DNA of 64,000 nt from Streptomyces chartreusis (GCF_008704715.1 NZ_CP023689.1:1860001-1924000); one strand, 5' to 3'. Counted from the stretch's first letter, positions 41,770 through 52,948 are shown. Notes: generated by a model not told the origin, from the letters alone. A program made the numbers and translations.

Positions 41770-43403
41770 TGCGTCCGATGGCCCAGATCGCCATGGTGAT
41801 GAACCTCGACAAGTGCATCGGCTGTCACACCTGCTCGGTCACCTGCAAGCAGGCGTGGACCAACCGCCGTGGCATGGAGTACGTCTGGTTCAACAACGTC
41901 GAGACCCGGCCCGGCCAGGGCTATCCGCGCCGCTACGAGGACCAGGAGCGCTGGCGCGGCGGCTGGGAGCTGAACCGGCGCGGCGCGCTGAAGCTGAAGG
42001 CGGGCGGCCGGCTGCGCAAGCTCGCGGGGATCTTCTCCAACCCCGAACTGCCGGAGATCAAGGACTACTACGAGCCCTGGACGTACGACTACAAGAACCT
42101 CACCGACGCCCCGCTGGGCGACGACTACCCCGTGGCCCGGCCGATCTCGCAGCTCGACGGCAAGCCGATGAAGATCGAGTGGTCGTCGAACTGGGACGAC
42201 AACCTCGCCGGCGCCCCCGCCTACGGCGACCTCGACCCGATGGTGGAGCGCACGCGCACGCAGGCGTCCGAGAAGGTGCGGTTCGAGTTCGAGCAGAGCT
42301 TCATGTTCTATCTGCCGCGGATCTGCGAGCACTGCCTGAACCCGTCCTGTGTGGCGTCGTGCCCGTCGGGCGCGATGTACAAGCGGGCGGAGGACGGCAT
42401 CGTCCTGGTCGACCAGGACCGGTGCCGGGGCTGGCGGATGTGCGTGACCGGATGCCCGTACAAGAAGGTGTACTTCAACCACGCCACCGGCAAGGCGGAG
42501 AAGTGCACGATGTGCTATCCGCGCGTCGAGGTCGGTCTGCCGACGGTCTGCTCGGAGACGTGCGTGGGCCGGCTGCGCTATCTCGGGGTGGTGCTGTACG
42601 ACGCGGACAGGGTGACGGCCGCGGCCTCCGTCCCGCGTGAACGGGACCTGTACGAGGCGCAGTTGGGTGTCTTCCTCGACCCCGAGGACCGCGAGGTGCG
42701 GCGGGCGTGCGAGGAGGCGGGGATCCCCTACGACTGGCTGGAGGCGGCGCGCCGCTCGCCCGCGCACGCGCTGATCAGCAAGTACCGGGTGGCGCTGCCG
42801 CTGCATCCGGAGTACCGGACGATGCCGATGGTCTGGTACATCCCGCCGCTGTCGCCGGTGGTGGACGCGCTGTCGGAGACCGGGCACGACGGGGAGGACG
42901 CCGGGAACCTGTTCGGCGCGATCGACACGCTGCGCATCCCGCTGGAGTACCTGGCGGAGATGTTCACGGCAGGCGCGATCGGCCCGGTCCGCTCCTCGCT
43001 GGAGAAGCTCGCCGCGATGCGCTCCCACATGCGGGCGATCAACCTCGGCGAGGAACCGGATCCCTCGGTTCCGGACGCCGTGGGGATGGCGGCCGGGGAG
43101 ATCGAGGACATGTACCGGCTGCTGGCGGTCGCCAAGTACGAGGACCGGTACGTCATTCCGACGGCGGCGGTCGCGGATGCCCGGCGTCTGGAGGAGTCGG
43201 CGCTGCCGCAGGGGTGCAGCCTCGACTACGAGGGCGGGCCCGGGATGGGCGGGGACGGCCCCTTCGGCCAGGACTCCGGCGGCCGCAAGCTGCTGCCGCT
43301 GATGCCGGTCGAGAACTTCCACGTCCTGCGCAGACGCCAGACCTCCGACGACGCGGCCGACGCCGCCGGACCCACCCGCACAGCCGACACCGAGGAGGCG
43401 TGA
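41769..43403 (+). CDS. narH: Respiratory nitrate reductase beta subunit
   Basis: A 544-residue iron-sulphur protein that carries electrons from NarI haems to NarG. CIGCHTCSVTCKQAW at residues 16-30 is the first cluster motif; CEHCLNPSCVASCPSGAMYKR and CRGWRMCVTGCPYKKVYFN follow, the latter with the Trp in place of Cys that marks the [3Fe-4S] cluster, and then CTMCYPRVEVGLPTVCSETCVGRLRYLG. The length is normal. It overlaps narG by one base (TGATG) and narJ by one base. Confidence 0.97.
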   Translation: MRPMAQIAMVMNLDKCIGCHTCSVTCKQAWTNRRGMEYVWFNNVETRPGQGYPRRYEDQERWRGGWELNRRGALKLKAGGRLRKLAGIFSNPELPEIKDYYEPWTYDYKNLTDAPLGDDYPVARPISQLDGKPMKIEWSSNWDDNLAGAPAYGDLDPMVERTRTQASEKVRFEFEQSFMFYLPRICEHCLNPSCVASCPSGAMYKRAEDGIVLVDQDRCRGWRMCVTGCPYKKVYFNHATGKAEKCTMCYPRVEVGLPTVCSETCVGRLRYLGVVLYDADRVTAAASVPRERDLYEAQLGVFLDPEDREVRRACEEAGIPYDWLEAARRSPAHALISKYRVALPLHPEYRTMPMVWYIPPLSPVVDALSETGHDGEDAGNLFGAIDTLRIPLEYLAEMFTAGAIGPVRSSLEKLAAMRSHMRAINLGEEPDPSVPDAVGMAAGEIEDMYRLLAVAKYEDRYVIPTAAVADARRLEESALPQGCSLDYEGGPGMGGDGPFGQDSGGRKLLPLMPVENFHVLRRRQTSDDAADAAGPTRTADTEEA

Positions 43404-43897
43404 TGCCGTCCTTCGAGGTGCTCTACCAGGCGGCCGCACTCTGTCTGACCTATCCGGACGACGACTTCCGCGCGCGCCTGCCGCTGCTGCGCGAAGCCGC
43501 CCCGCAGCTGCGGGAGTTCACCGACCACGCGGCAGTCACGCCGCCGGACGAACTGGCCGCGCACTACGTCCAGGTCTTCGACTTCAAGAACCGGCACAGC
43601 CTGTATCTGACCTGGTGGCTCGACGGGGACACCCGGCGGCGCGGCATGTCGCTGCTGCGCTTCAAGGAGGTCTACCGCGCCCACGGCCTGGAGTTCACGG
43701 GCGAGGAACTGCCCGACTTCCTGCCCGCGGTACTGGAGTTCGCGGCCCGCACCGGCGAGAACGATCTGCTGCTGGAGCACCGCGAGTGCCTGGAGCAGCT
43801 CCGCTCCAGGCTCACCGACTTCGGCACACCGTACGCGTCCGTCCTGGACGCGGTGTGCGCCACACTGCCGACCGAACGCACGGGGGTGCGTCCATGA
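43403..43897 (+). CDS. narJ: Nitrate reductase assembly chaperone
   Basis: A 164-residue all-helical TorD-family chaperone that helps insert the molybdenum cofactor into NarG and attach NarGH to NarI. AAALCLTYPDDDFRARLPLL near the start, HYVQVFDFKNRHSLYLTWWLDGDTRRRGMSLLRFK and GEELPDFLPAVLEF are standard NarJ motifs. It is somewhat shorter than the Escherichia protein but normal for actinomycetes. Overlaps narI by four bases. Confidence 0.95.
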   Translation: MPSFEVLYQAAALCLTYPDDDFRARLPLLREAAPQLREFTDHAAVTPPDELAAHYVQVFDFKNRHSLYLTWWLDGDTRRRGMSLLRFKEVYRAHGLEFTGEELPDFLPAVLEFAARTGENDLLLEHRECLEQLRSRLTDFGTPYASVLDAVCATLPTERTGVRP

Positions 43898-44612
43898 CCA
43901 CGCTGCTCTGGGGCGTCCTGCCCTACGTCACCTTCGCCCTGCTGGTCGCCGGCCTGTTCTGGCGGCACCGCTACGACCGCTTCGGCTGGACCACCCGCTC
44001 CTCCCAGGTCTACGAGTCGAGGCTGCTGAACATCGCCTCGCCCGCCTTCCACTACGGCATCCTGTTCGTGCTGGTCGGCCATCTGGTGGGCCTGTTCGTC
44101 CCGGCGTCCTGGACGGACTCGCTCGGCGTGAGCGAGCACACCTACCACCTGTTCTCCCTCTACGGCGGTACCGCGGCCGGCGCCCTGACCGTCGCCGGGA
44201 TCGTGCTGCTGATCTACCGGCGCCGCACGAACGCGCCGGTGTTCCGGGCGACGACGGCCAACGACAAGCTGATGTACGTCGTCCTGCTCGGCGCGATCGT
44301 GCTCGGCATGGTCGCCAAGCTCACCCACGTCTCCGGCGACGGCTACGACTACCGGCAGTCCATCGCCCCCTGGGCCCGCAGCCTGTTCACCCTCCAGCCG
44401 GACCTGGACCGGATGGCGGGCGTGCCGGTGCTGTACCAGATCCACGCGGTGGTCGGCATGGCGCTGATCGCGCTGGTGCCGTACACCCGGCTGGTGCACA
44501 TGTTCAGCGCGCCGGTGCAGTACCTGTTCCGGCCGTACCTGGTGTACCGCAGCCGCGACCCCGAGCAGCTGGGGCCGCGGCCGGAGCGGCGCGGCTGGGA
44601 GAAGGCGGGCTC

Positions 44613-44616
<4 letters not shown>
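43894..44616 (+). CDS. narI: Respiratory nitrate reductase gamma subunit, cytochrome b
   Basis: A 240-residue membrane di-haem cytochrome with five hydrophobic segments that oxidises menaquinol for NarGH. Haem-ligand histidines are expected in [20 protein letters not shown] and in [25 protein letters not shown], both clearly conserved. It closes the narGHJI operon and overlaps the convergent dnaK gene by four bases. Confidence 0.96.
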
Positions 44617-46505
<1,889 letters not shown>

Positions 46506-46550
46506 CACTGTCCCCTTCCGCCAGGGCACCTCTTGAACTCCAGCACAAAA

Positions 46551-46571
46551 CTTGAGTGGGCTCTTGTCAAT
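46551..46571. promoter_or_regulatory. Degenerate HAIR-like site in the dnaK promoter
   Basis: CTTGAGT at 46551-46557, seven bases, then TGTCAAT (4 of 7 matches to ACTCAAG). HAIR, the HspR operator, is CTTGAGT-N7-ACTCAAG. On the minus strand the second half overlaps a consensus -35 TTGACA, so a repressor here would block the promoter. Confidence 0.5.
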
Positions 46572-46650
46572 GGGGCGGGTGACCCGGGGGGCGGGTGCCA
46601 AACGAGGGCTGAGCGCCCGCTCAGGCACTGGGGGGCGGCCCGAAGGGCCG

Positions 46651-46710
46651 CAACCCCCAGGGGCGCGGGGAACTGCGCGACAGGCCACGACGGCGCCGCA
46701 GCCGCACGAC
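46651..46710 (+). repeat. Dispersed Streptomyces intergenic repeat, copy 5
   Basis: CCCCCAGGGGCGCGGGG core, then AACTGCGCGACAGGCC and ACGACGGCGCCGCAGCC blocks shared with copies 3, 4 and 6. It lies between the dnaK promoter and the 3' end of the OsmC gene. A preceding GGCGGCCCGAAGGGCCGC hairpin (46634-46652) adds terminator potential. Confidence 0.65.
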
Positions 46711-46736
46711 GACCTGTCGCGGCTCCTCGCGGAGCG

Positions 46737-47165
46737 CTACGCCAGCTTGGCCGAGAGCGTGATCGTCGTCCCCGTCAGCGCCTGGCTTACCGGGCAGTTC
46801 TTCTTGGCGTCCTCCGCGGCGGCGACGAACGCGTCGTTGTCGATGCCGGGCACCGTCCCCTCCACCGTGAGGTGGATCCCGGTGATCCCCTCACCCGGCT
46901 GGAAGTTCACGTCGGCCGAGGTGACCAGCTTGGTGGGCGGCGTACCGGCGCCGTTCAGGGCGTGCGACAGCGCCATGGAGAAGCAGCTGGAGTGCGCGGC
47001 GGCGATGAGCTCCTCGGGGCTGGTCTTGCCGTTCGCGTCCTGCGAGCGCGAGGCCCACGTGACCGGCTGCGCGGCGATGGCACCGGAGGAGTCGAAGTTG
47101 ACGACACCGTTGCCCTCGAGCAGGTTGCCTTCCCAGACGGTGTGTGCGGAGCGCGTGGTAGCCAC
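46737..47165 (-). CDS. osmC: OsmC family peroxiredoxin
   Basis: A 142-residue thiol peroxidase that reduces organic hydroperoxides. HSSCFSMALSHAL holds the first active-site Cys and KKNCPVSQAL the second, as in the OsmC/Ohr superfamily; the SPEELIAAAHSSC context places it in the OsmC branch. GTG 47165 follows AAAGGAAG, so the long upstream frame is rejected. It lies between two stress-related genes; it is separately transcribed from the VWA gene, whose stop is at 47231. Confidence 0.92.
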   Translation of the reverse strand: MATTRSAHTVWEGNLLEGNGVVNFDSSGAIAAQPVTWASRSQDANGKTSPEELIAAAHSSCFSMALSHALNGAGTPPTKLVTSADVNFQPGEGITGIHLTVEGTVPGIDNDAFVAAAEDAKKNCPVSQALTGTTITLSAKLA

Positions 47166-47230
47166 GATTCTTCCTTTCGCATGGGGGCCCGTTTCCGGGG
47201 TCCGTGTCCCCCATCCGATCACACTCCGGC

Positions 47231-49042
47231 TCAACTCACCCGGAAGACCGGCCCACGCGGGGTGAACGGCAGTCGACGGCCCGGGGGAATCAGGTACGCG
47301 TGCTCTCGCCGTACCCGCAGCACGTCGCACCAGCCGTCCGTGATGACAAGGACGGGCGCCCCGGGCGGGAAGTCGTCCGCACGCAGCAACAGGTCGATCC
47401 CGGGCTGCAGGACCGTACCGCCGCGGCCCCGCACCCGCACCCGTCCGGCGATGTCGGTGACCGGCACGTACCCGGCGTCGTACGGTCCCGCGTCGCAGAA
47501 CACCACGCGCGCGGCCGGGACGTCGCGGGCCTCGGCGTACGAGGCGATCGCGCCGAGCGCCTTGCCGAGCAGGCCGGCACTCATGGACCCGGAGGTGTCC
47601 AGGACGACGCCGAAGGTGCAGCGGGCGATCTCCTCGGGCGGGAAGTAGCGTCCGGCGCGCGGGATTTCGGGGGTAGAGGCCTGCCGGCGCGAGGGCCGGG
47701 CGTAGGTCCGCACCGGTTCCGGGCGGGGCACGAACTCGTCGAACCAGCGGGCGAGTCGGGCGTCCCAGGGCAGCGGCGGATGGCTGAGCGCGCGGATCTC
47801 CTGGACCAGGCCGCCGGGCAGGAAGCCGCGCTCGTGCTGCTGGTGCAGGTCCAGGCCCTGGCACAGGCCCCGGCGGTACAACTCGTCGAGGTCGACGTAG
47901 TCACCGGGTGCGCCGAGCGGGGCGCCGAGGACGTCGCCGACGCCCTTGCCGCGCAGGGTGGCGAGACGGCGCATCCGGCGCAGGTCGCCGGCGATCCGGT
48001 CGTAGACCTCCTCGGCGGACAGGCCCGTCATCTCCTGGTCGTACAGCAGTCCTTGGGGCATCTCGCCGACCTGCATCTCGCGCAGCCAGCCGTTGATGAC
48101 GTAGTCGCAGGCGACGTTGAACAGGTAGGGGTCGCGGGTGCCGCAGCGGTCGCCGTGGCGCAGGGCGGCGTGCAGCATCTCGTGGGCGAGGATGAACCGC
48201 CATTCCTCGGGCTCGAACTGGCGCAGCGGGTTGATGTAGATCTCGCCGGCCTCCGCGTTGACGGCGGCCACCGCGATGCCGTGGGCGCGGGCGAGTTCGG
48301 CGTCGGCGACCAGCTTGATGCCGGCCGCGATGCCGCCGAGCAGCGGGTAGGAGGTGATGAACCACTCCAGCGCCCACTGCCAGGGCCGCTTCTTGACGGG
48401 CTCGCCGACCATGGAGTCGCGGCGGCCGCCCGCCATGTCCATCGCGGTGGAGACGGTCCGGGTGAGCGCGGTGGCGAAGGCCAGCTGGTGGTCCGGAGGG
48501 GATCCGTACCAGCTCGTCCACTCCACGAGGAGCTGGTCGGGCTCAGGGCCTGCCGTGCCGCAGCGCTCGTACGCGGCCGGGACGCCGTCGCGCCGCCAGG
48601 GCGCGGCGAGCTGCTCCTCGTCGCCGGCCGGGTAGGTCAGCGGCAGGTCCTCCGGGGCCTTGCCGACGGGGAAGGTGAGCAGGAAGCGGTTGACGGCGAC
48701 GCACCGTGCCGCGAGGTCGGCGCGGTCGGGCTGCACGGGCACGCCCTTCCTGGAGGGGACGTGGCCGAAGCCGAGGTGCAGGACGGCGTGCGCGATCGCC
48801 CAGGCCCAGGTGGCGGGTTCGGCGAGCCGGGCGGGGTGGACGTGCAGGACGCCGTCGGAGTCGACGCGAAGAAGTCCGTCGCGCGGGGCCTGTTCGCAGC
48901 TCTCGTGGCGGCAGACGGTGAACTCCACGGCGGCGAGTGCCGGGTTGGCGCGCACCAGCCGCAGCCCCTCGGCGAAGGCCTCCGCCGCGAGGTCCCGCTT
49001 CTTCTGCCCCTTGCCGCCCTTCTGGCCGCCGCCGCGGCTCAT
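47231..49042 (-). CDS. DUF2201 putative metallopeptidase with VWA-like domain
   Basis: A 603-residue cytoplasmic protein. The N-terminal two thirds are a DUF2201 metallopeptidase-like region with WAIAHAVLHLGFGH and RFILAHEMLHAALRHGDRC; HEMLH is a zinc-type HExxH motif. The C-terminal VWA domain has the metal-ion site DTSGSMS near residue 490 and TDGWCD. It overlaps the MoxR ATPase gene by four bases. Such MoxR-VWA pairs are thought to remodel or mature other proteins, but the target is unknown here. Confidence 0.88.
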   Translation of the reverse strand: MSRGGGQKGGKGQKKRDLAAEAFAEGLRLVRANPALAAVEFTVCRHESCEQAPRDGLLRVDSDGVLHVHPARLAEPATWAWAIAHAVLHLGFGHVPSRKGVPVQPDRADLAARCVAVNRFLLTFPVGKAPEDLPLTYPAGDEEQLAAPWRRDGVPAAYERCGTAGPEPDQLLVEWTSWYGSPPDHQLAFATALTRTVSTAMDMAGGRRDSMVGEPVKKRPWQWALEWFITSYPLLGGIAAGIKLVADAELARAHGIAVAAVNAEAGEIYINPLRQFEPEEWRFILAHEMLHAALRHGDRCGTRDPYLFNVACDYVINGWLREMQVGEMPQGLLYDQEMTGLSAEEVYDRIAGDLRRMRRLATLRGKGVGDVLGAPLGAPGDYVDLDELYRRGLCQGLDLHQQHERGFLPGGLVQEIRALSHPPLPWDARLARWFDEFVPRPEPVRTYARPSRRQASTPEIPRAGRYFPPEEIARCTFGVVLDTSGSMSAGLLGKALGAIASYAEARDVPAARVVFCDAGPYDAGYVPVTDIAGRVRVRGRGGTVLQPGIDLLLRADDFPPGAPVLVITDGWCDVLRVRREHAYLIPPGRRLPFTPRGPVFRVS

Positions 49043-50100
49043 CGCCGCGCCTCGACCAGCCGGGGCATGTCGCGCGCGGCCTCCACCAGGAACCAGGCCG
49101 GCAGTACGGGATTGCCGTCGGTGTCGGAGGCGATGACGCTCTGGGCGACCTCGACGGAGATCTCCGCGAGCTGCACCAGCAGCGACTTGGCGCGGTACGC
49201 GGTCTGCCGGGCGGCCGCCGACATGTGGTCCTTGCTGACCGGCAGTTCCTTGATCAGACGGCCGCGGAAGGACTCGGCGAGGTAGTAGAGCAGATCACGG
49301 TCCTGCATACCGTGCGGCCAGCCGGCGTCGCCCTTGATGATCGCCTCGATGCCGTACTGGCTGCGCACGATCTTGACGTAGCCGCAGAACGCGGTGGCGT
49401 GCGTCGGCGTCAGCGTGCCGTGCGCCAGGACCTTCAGGGTCTCCTCGTCGAGGTCGCGGCCGAAGGAGTGCAGCGCGTCGGAGAGCATGTGCCAGGAGCG
49501 GGGCGTGGAGAACGGCTCCTCGGTCTTCGGCGGCTTGGACCACAGGTGGTCGGGGCGGTCGGTGAGGTGGTCCAGGATCCACGGGTGGATGCCGTTGTTC
49601 GCGGCCCAGGTCAGCCAGTCCTTGGCGGACGCCTCCAGGTGGACGTGGGTGAGCCGGTTGACCAGCGCGGACGCTATGGGCCGGGCGAGGGCGTTGTCGG
49701 TGGCGCGGTTGCCGGCGCCGATGACGATGGAGCCCTTCGGCAGTTCGTAGTTGCCGATACGGCGGTCCAGGATCAGCGAGTAGAACGCCTTCTGCACATC
49801 GGGCGTGGCCGCGTTCAGCTCGTCCAGGAACAAGCAGTACGGCTCGTCGCGGGCGATGGCCTCCGGCGGGCAGAACACCGAGCGTCCGTCGCGGATCTGC
49901 GGCACGCCGATCAGGTCCTCCGGCGCGAGCTGCGTACCGAGCAGACTCACGCACTCCAGCCCGAGCGACGCGGCGAAGTCCCTGACGAGGGACGACTTTC
50001 CGATGCCGGGGGCGCCCCAGATGAACACGGGCCGCACGGTGGCGAGGCCGAGGAGCAGTTCGGGGATACGGGTGGGCGTGACGGTGACTGCAGCCTGCAA
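49039..50100 (-). CDS. MoxR-type AAA+ ATPase
   Basis: A 353-residue ATPase. RPVFIWGAPGIGKSSLVRDFA is the Walker A region, CLFLDELNAATPDVQKAFYSLILDRRIG the Walker B with the following sensor helix, and IVIGAGNRATDNALARPIASALVNRLTHVHLE sensor 1 and Arg finger region. The likely start is TTG at 50100, eight bases after GAGGGGAG, which gives the family-typical N-terminus VTVTPTRIPELLLGLATVRP; a TTG at 50175 has no such site. It overlaps the VWA metallopeptidase gene (ATGA) and almost certainly works with it. Confidence 0.88.
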   Translation of the reverse strand: MQAAVTVTPTRIPELLLGLATVRPVFIWGAPGIGKSSLVRDFAASLGLECVSLLGTQLAPEDLIGVPQIRDGRSVFCPPEAIARDEPYCLFLDELNAATPDVQKAFYSLILDRRIGNYELPKGSIVIGAGNRATDNALARPIASALVNRLTHVHLEASAKDWLTWAANNGIHPWILDHLTDRPDHLWSKPPKTEEPFSTPRSWHMLSDALHSFGRDLDEETLKVLAHGTLTPTHATAFCGYVKIVRSQYGIEAIIKGDAGWPHGMQDRDLLYYLAESFRGRLIKELPVSKDHMSAAARQTAYRAKSLLVQLAEISVEVAQSVIASDTDGNPVLPAWFLVEAARDMPRLVEARR

Positions 50101-50202
50101 CGCAGAGGCTCCCCTCTTTGCGCCTAAACCGGCGCCGCTCTCGCGGATGTGGTTGCTGTCCGTCGAGGTTCTCAATTGATGGTTGCGCTCGTCATTCGAT
50201 TT

Positions 50203-52284
50203 TCAGGCGGCCCGCTCCTGCGGTTCCGCCTCCACCGGCACCTGCGGCCCGTTCGCCTCGCGCAGCCAGCGCCGCAGCACCCGGTGCACCTGCTCGGCGC
50301 CGACGAGGTCCTGCCCGTCGTCCACGGGCGCGGACAGGGCGACGGGAGACAGTAGGAACGGCCTGCCCTGCGCGCCGCCGAGCCCGCCGTGCGAGCCGAT
50401 CTGCTCCTCGAAGGCGAGCACCTCGCCGTCGGCCGGGTCGTAGGCGGAGTTGACCATGATGTCTGCGGTGCTCGGGAAGGAGTGCGTGCGGCGTACGGCG
50501 TCGGCGGCGCCCGGTCCGAAGACCTCCAGCGGGCCCGGATCGTCGTCCAGCCGGTCCAGGGGGATCTCGGCGCCGTACGCGCCGAGCACGACCCCGCCGT
50601 GCCGCTCGCTGCGCACCAGCAGGAAGCCGATGCCGGGGTGGTTGGCGAGGGTGGTGAGCAGCGCCGGGTGGCGGGCGTCGATCTCCTCCTTGGTCATCCG
50701 GTGCGGCACGTCCGGGAAGGACACCAGGCCGAGATTGCCCGAGGCCAGCACGATCGGCTCGGAGCGGCGGCGCGAGGGGCGGTGCTGCTCGCCGCCCTCC
50801 TCGACGGGGCGGCGCAGCGCGGCGCGCACGGCCGCGCGGGCCTCGGCGCCGCTGTGGGTGCGCCGTGCCCTGCGCGGCACGGGCAGCCCGCAGCCGGCCC
50901 GCACCAGGTCGCCGAGGCCGAGGCCGTAGCGGGCGCGGAAGGTCTCGCCGGGGCTCTGGCCGTGGTCCGACAGCACCACGAGCCGGTACGGCCGCGGCGC
51001 GTGCTCGGCGGCCTTCTCGATCAACGCCAGCGCCCGGTCGAGGCGTTCGAGGACCTTCTCGACGTCGCGGCCGAACGGCCCGGAGTGGTGCGCGACCTCG
51101 TCGTACGCCACGAGGTCGGCGTAGACGGCGGTGCGGCCGGCGAACATGTCGCCCATGACCGCGGCGACGACGACGTCCCGTTCGACGACGGTCGCGAAGG
51201 CCCGCACGAACGGGTAGAGACCGCCGCGGGAGACCCTCGGCCTGGCCTTGCGTGCGCGGGCCCGGGTCGCCTGGCCGATCTCCCGGCCGACCTCGGCGAT
51301 GAAGGACAGGGCGGTGCGCACGGCGTTGGCCGGGTCGGAGAAGTAGGCGAAGTAGCCCGCGCGGGAGCGGTTGCGGCGGTCGCGCCGCTTGGTGGCGATG
51401 GACAGCACCAGGGCCTGCTCGTCGGCGCCGCCGCTGAAGAGGTTGCCGCGGCTGGCGCCGTCGGCGGTGAGCAGTCCGCCGTCGCCGGTGCGGTCGATGG
51501 CGCGGCGCTGGAGCTCGGCGGCGCTGGTGGGACGGTTGCAGACCATCACCTCGCGGGCCGCCTTCTCGTACCAGCGGAAGGCCGGGACGTCGTGGTTGCT
51601 GCCGTGCAGGATGCCGAGCTGGCTTGCGCCGGTCTGGCTGGACCAGTCGGTGCGCCAGGCGGTGAGCCGGTGGGTGGGGCGCCGGCCCGCACCGGCTCCC
51701 TCCCCGAGCCAGCGGGCGACGGTGGGCATCAGGCCCTTGCCCACGGCGGCGAGCAGGAGGTCGTGGCCGACGCCGTCGAGCTGCATGAAGACCGTGCCGG
51801 GGCTGGAGGGGCCGGGCGGCAGGGCCCGGCGCCGCCGGTCGGCGAGTCGGTACAGCCGGCGCCGGTAGGCGTCGTCGTCACGAACGGCCAGGGCACCGCC
51901 GGTGGCGGAGGCGACGGCGGACATCACGGCGGCCACGATGACGGCGGTCTCTGGGGCGGCCTCACTGTCGCCGGAGGGCACCAGGCGCAGGGCGACGATG
52001 AGCAGCGAGCCGTTCAGGAAGAACACCAGCAGGCCGAGCACGAGCGCGGGCACGAGCAGCAGCAGCCGTACGAGCAGGGGCCAGACGAGCGCGGAGAGCA
52101 GACCGAAGGCACCGGCGCCGAGGGCCGCGGTCATGGCGAGCCGGGTGGTGCTCTCGTCGTCGGCCGACTGGAGCTGGAAGTCCGGCAGGATCCCGGCGAG
52201 CACGAGCATGGTGACGGTCGAGACCGCCCACACGGCCACGCTCCGCCCGACCTGACTGGCAACCCGCCGCCAACGCCCACGCAC
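50203..52284 (-). CDS. Membrane-anchored alkaline-phosphatase-superfamily phosphodiesterase with holin-like N-terminus
   Basis: A 693-residue protein. Residues about 1-140 contain four hydrophobic segments like the phage-holin superfamily IV/YvlD membrane module. Residues about 170-640 form an alkaline-phosphatase-type metal site: FMQLDGVGHDLLLAAVGKGLMPTVARWL (first Asp), YADLVAYDEVAHHSGPFG (Asp and His pair) and RLVVLSDHGQSPGETF (Asp-His). It is similar to nucleotide pyrophosphatase/phosphodiesterase or lipoteichoic-acid-synthase-type hydrolases. The substrate is unknown. GTG 52284 follows GAGGTGGG. Confidence 0.85.
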   Translation of the reverse strand: MRGRWRRVASQVGRSVAVWAVSTVTMLVLAGILPDFQLQSADDESTTRLAMTAALGAGAFGLLSALVWPLLVRLLLLVPALVLGLLVFFLNGSLLIVALRLVPSGDSEAAPETAVIVAAVMSAVASATGGALAVRDDDAYRRRLYRLADRRRRALPPGPSSPGTVFMQLDGVGHDLLLAAVGKGLMPTVARWLGEGAGAGRRPTHRLTAWRTDWSSQTGASQLGILHGSNHDVPAFRWYEKAAREVMVCNRPTSAAELQRRAIDRTGDGGLLTADGASRGNLFSGGADEQALVLSIATKRRDRRNRSRAGYFAYFSDPANAVRTALSFIAEVGREIGQATRARARKARPRVSRGGLYPFVRAFATVVERDVVVAAVMGDMFAGRTAVYADLVAYDEVAHHSGPFGRDVEKVLERLDRALALIEKAAEHAPRPYRLVVLSDHGQSPGETFRARYGLGLGDLVRAGCGLPVPRRARRTHSGAEARAAVRAALRRPVEEGGEQHRPSRRRSEPIVLASGNLGLVSFPDVPHRMTKEEIDARHPALLTTLANHPGIGFLLVRSERHGGVVLGAYGAEIPLDRLDDDPGPLEVFGPGAADAVRRTHSFPSTADIMVNSAYDPADGEVLAFEEQIGSHGGLGGAQGRPFLLSPVALSAPVDDGQDLVGAEQVHRVLRRWLREANGPQVPVEAEPQERAA

Positions 52285-52364
52285 GCCCAGCCCACCTCAC
52301 GTCCGGCCCACCGCCCCGAAACGGGCCTTTACGCCCCCAGCCTCGCACAACGCCGGGTTCGGCA

Positions 52365-52427
52365 GCGCCCCTGAAAGGGGCGCGGAGAACTGCGCGACCA
52401 GCCCCGACGGCGCCGCAGCCGAAACAC
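52365..52427 (+). repeat. Dispersed Streptomyces intergenic repeat, copy 6
   Basis: GCGCCCCT-GAA-AGGGGCGC stem (52365-52383), then GGAGAACTGCGCGACCAGCC and CGACGGCGCCGCAGCC blocks, closely matching copy 5. It lies between the phosphodiesterase promoter and the 3' end of the next gene. Confidence 0.75.
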
Positions 52428-52456
52428 GACACGACCCGGCGCCACAGGGGACCCGC

Positions 52457-52864
52457 CTATCGGCCGTCGTACCCCGCCGTGGGCATCGACAGCCGCCGAT
52501 GCACCCGGGCCTTCATCTGCGCGTCGTACAACGGCTCGGCCCGCCCCACCGTCTCCACCCGCACCCCGCGCCGGGCGCACTCCGCGGTGAACTCCTCGAC
52601 GGACGACAGCGCGCTCTCCAGCACCCTCCGGCTGGGCGCCACGAACAGATCGAGGCCGGGCCGCACGCCCTCCCACAGCACGCTGTGGTCCGCCCGCAGC
52701 CCCCGTACGAGGAGCTCACGCGCGACAAAGTACCCGTGCTCGGCGGCCCAGCGCGTGCACATGGCGTGCTGGCTGCGGGAGTCCACCAGGAAGGGGTCGG
52801 CGTCCAGCTCTTCGAGCGGCGTCAGACTGGCGATCGCCGTGACGCGCACTATGGATGGCCCCAT
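52457..52864 (-). CDS. Hypothetical protein, 135 aa
   Basis: A short soluble protein with no recognised motif: a beta-strand start (GPSIVRVTAIASL), an alpha/beta body with HSVLWEGVRPGLDLFVAPSRRVLESALSSVEEFTAECARRGVRVETV, and a basic C-terminal tail (KARVHRRLSMPTAGYDGR). The coding potential is supported by ATG 52864 with GAGGGGGGA eight bases upstream and by typical codon bias. Divergent from the metallo-beta-lactamase-fold gene. Confidence 0.75.
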   Translation of the reverse strand: MGPSIVRVTAIASLTPLEELDADPFLVDSRSQHAMCTRWAAEHGYFVARELLVRGLRADHSVLWEGVRPGLDLFVAPSRRVLESALSSVEEFTAECARRGVRVETVGRAEPLYDAQMKARVHRRLSMPTAGYDGR

Positions 52865-52948
52865 GGCGTCCCCCCTCACCTCCGGATTTCGCCGCCGACC
52901 CTACTCCAGCCCGTACGCTTCGGGGAGTCGCGCGAAGGAGGCAAAGAA

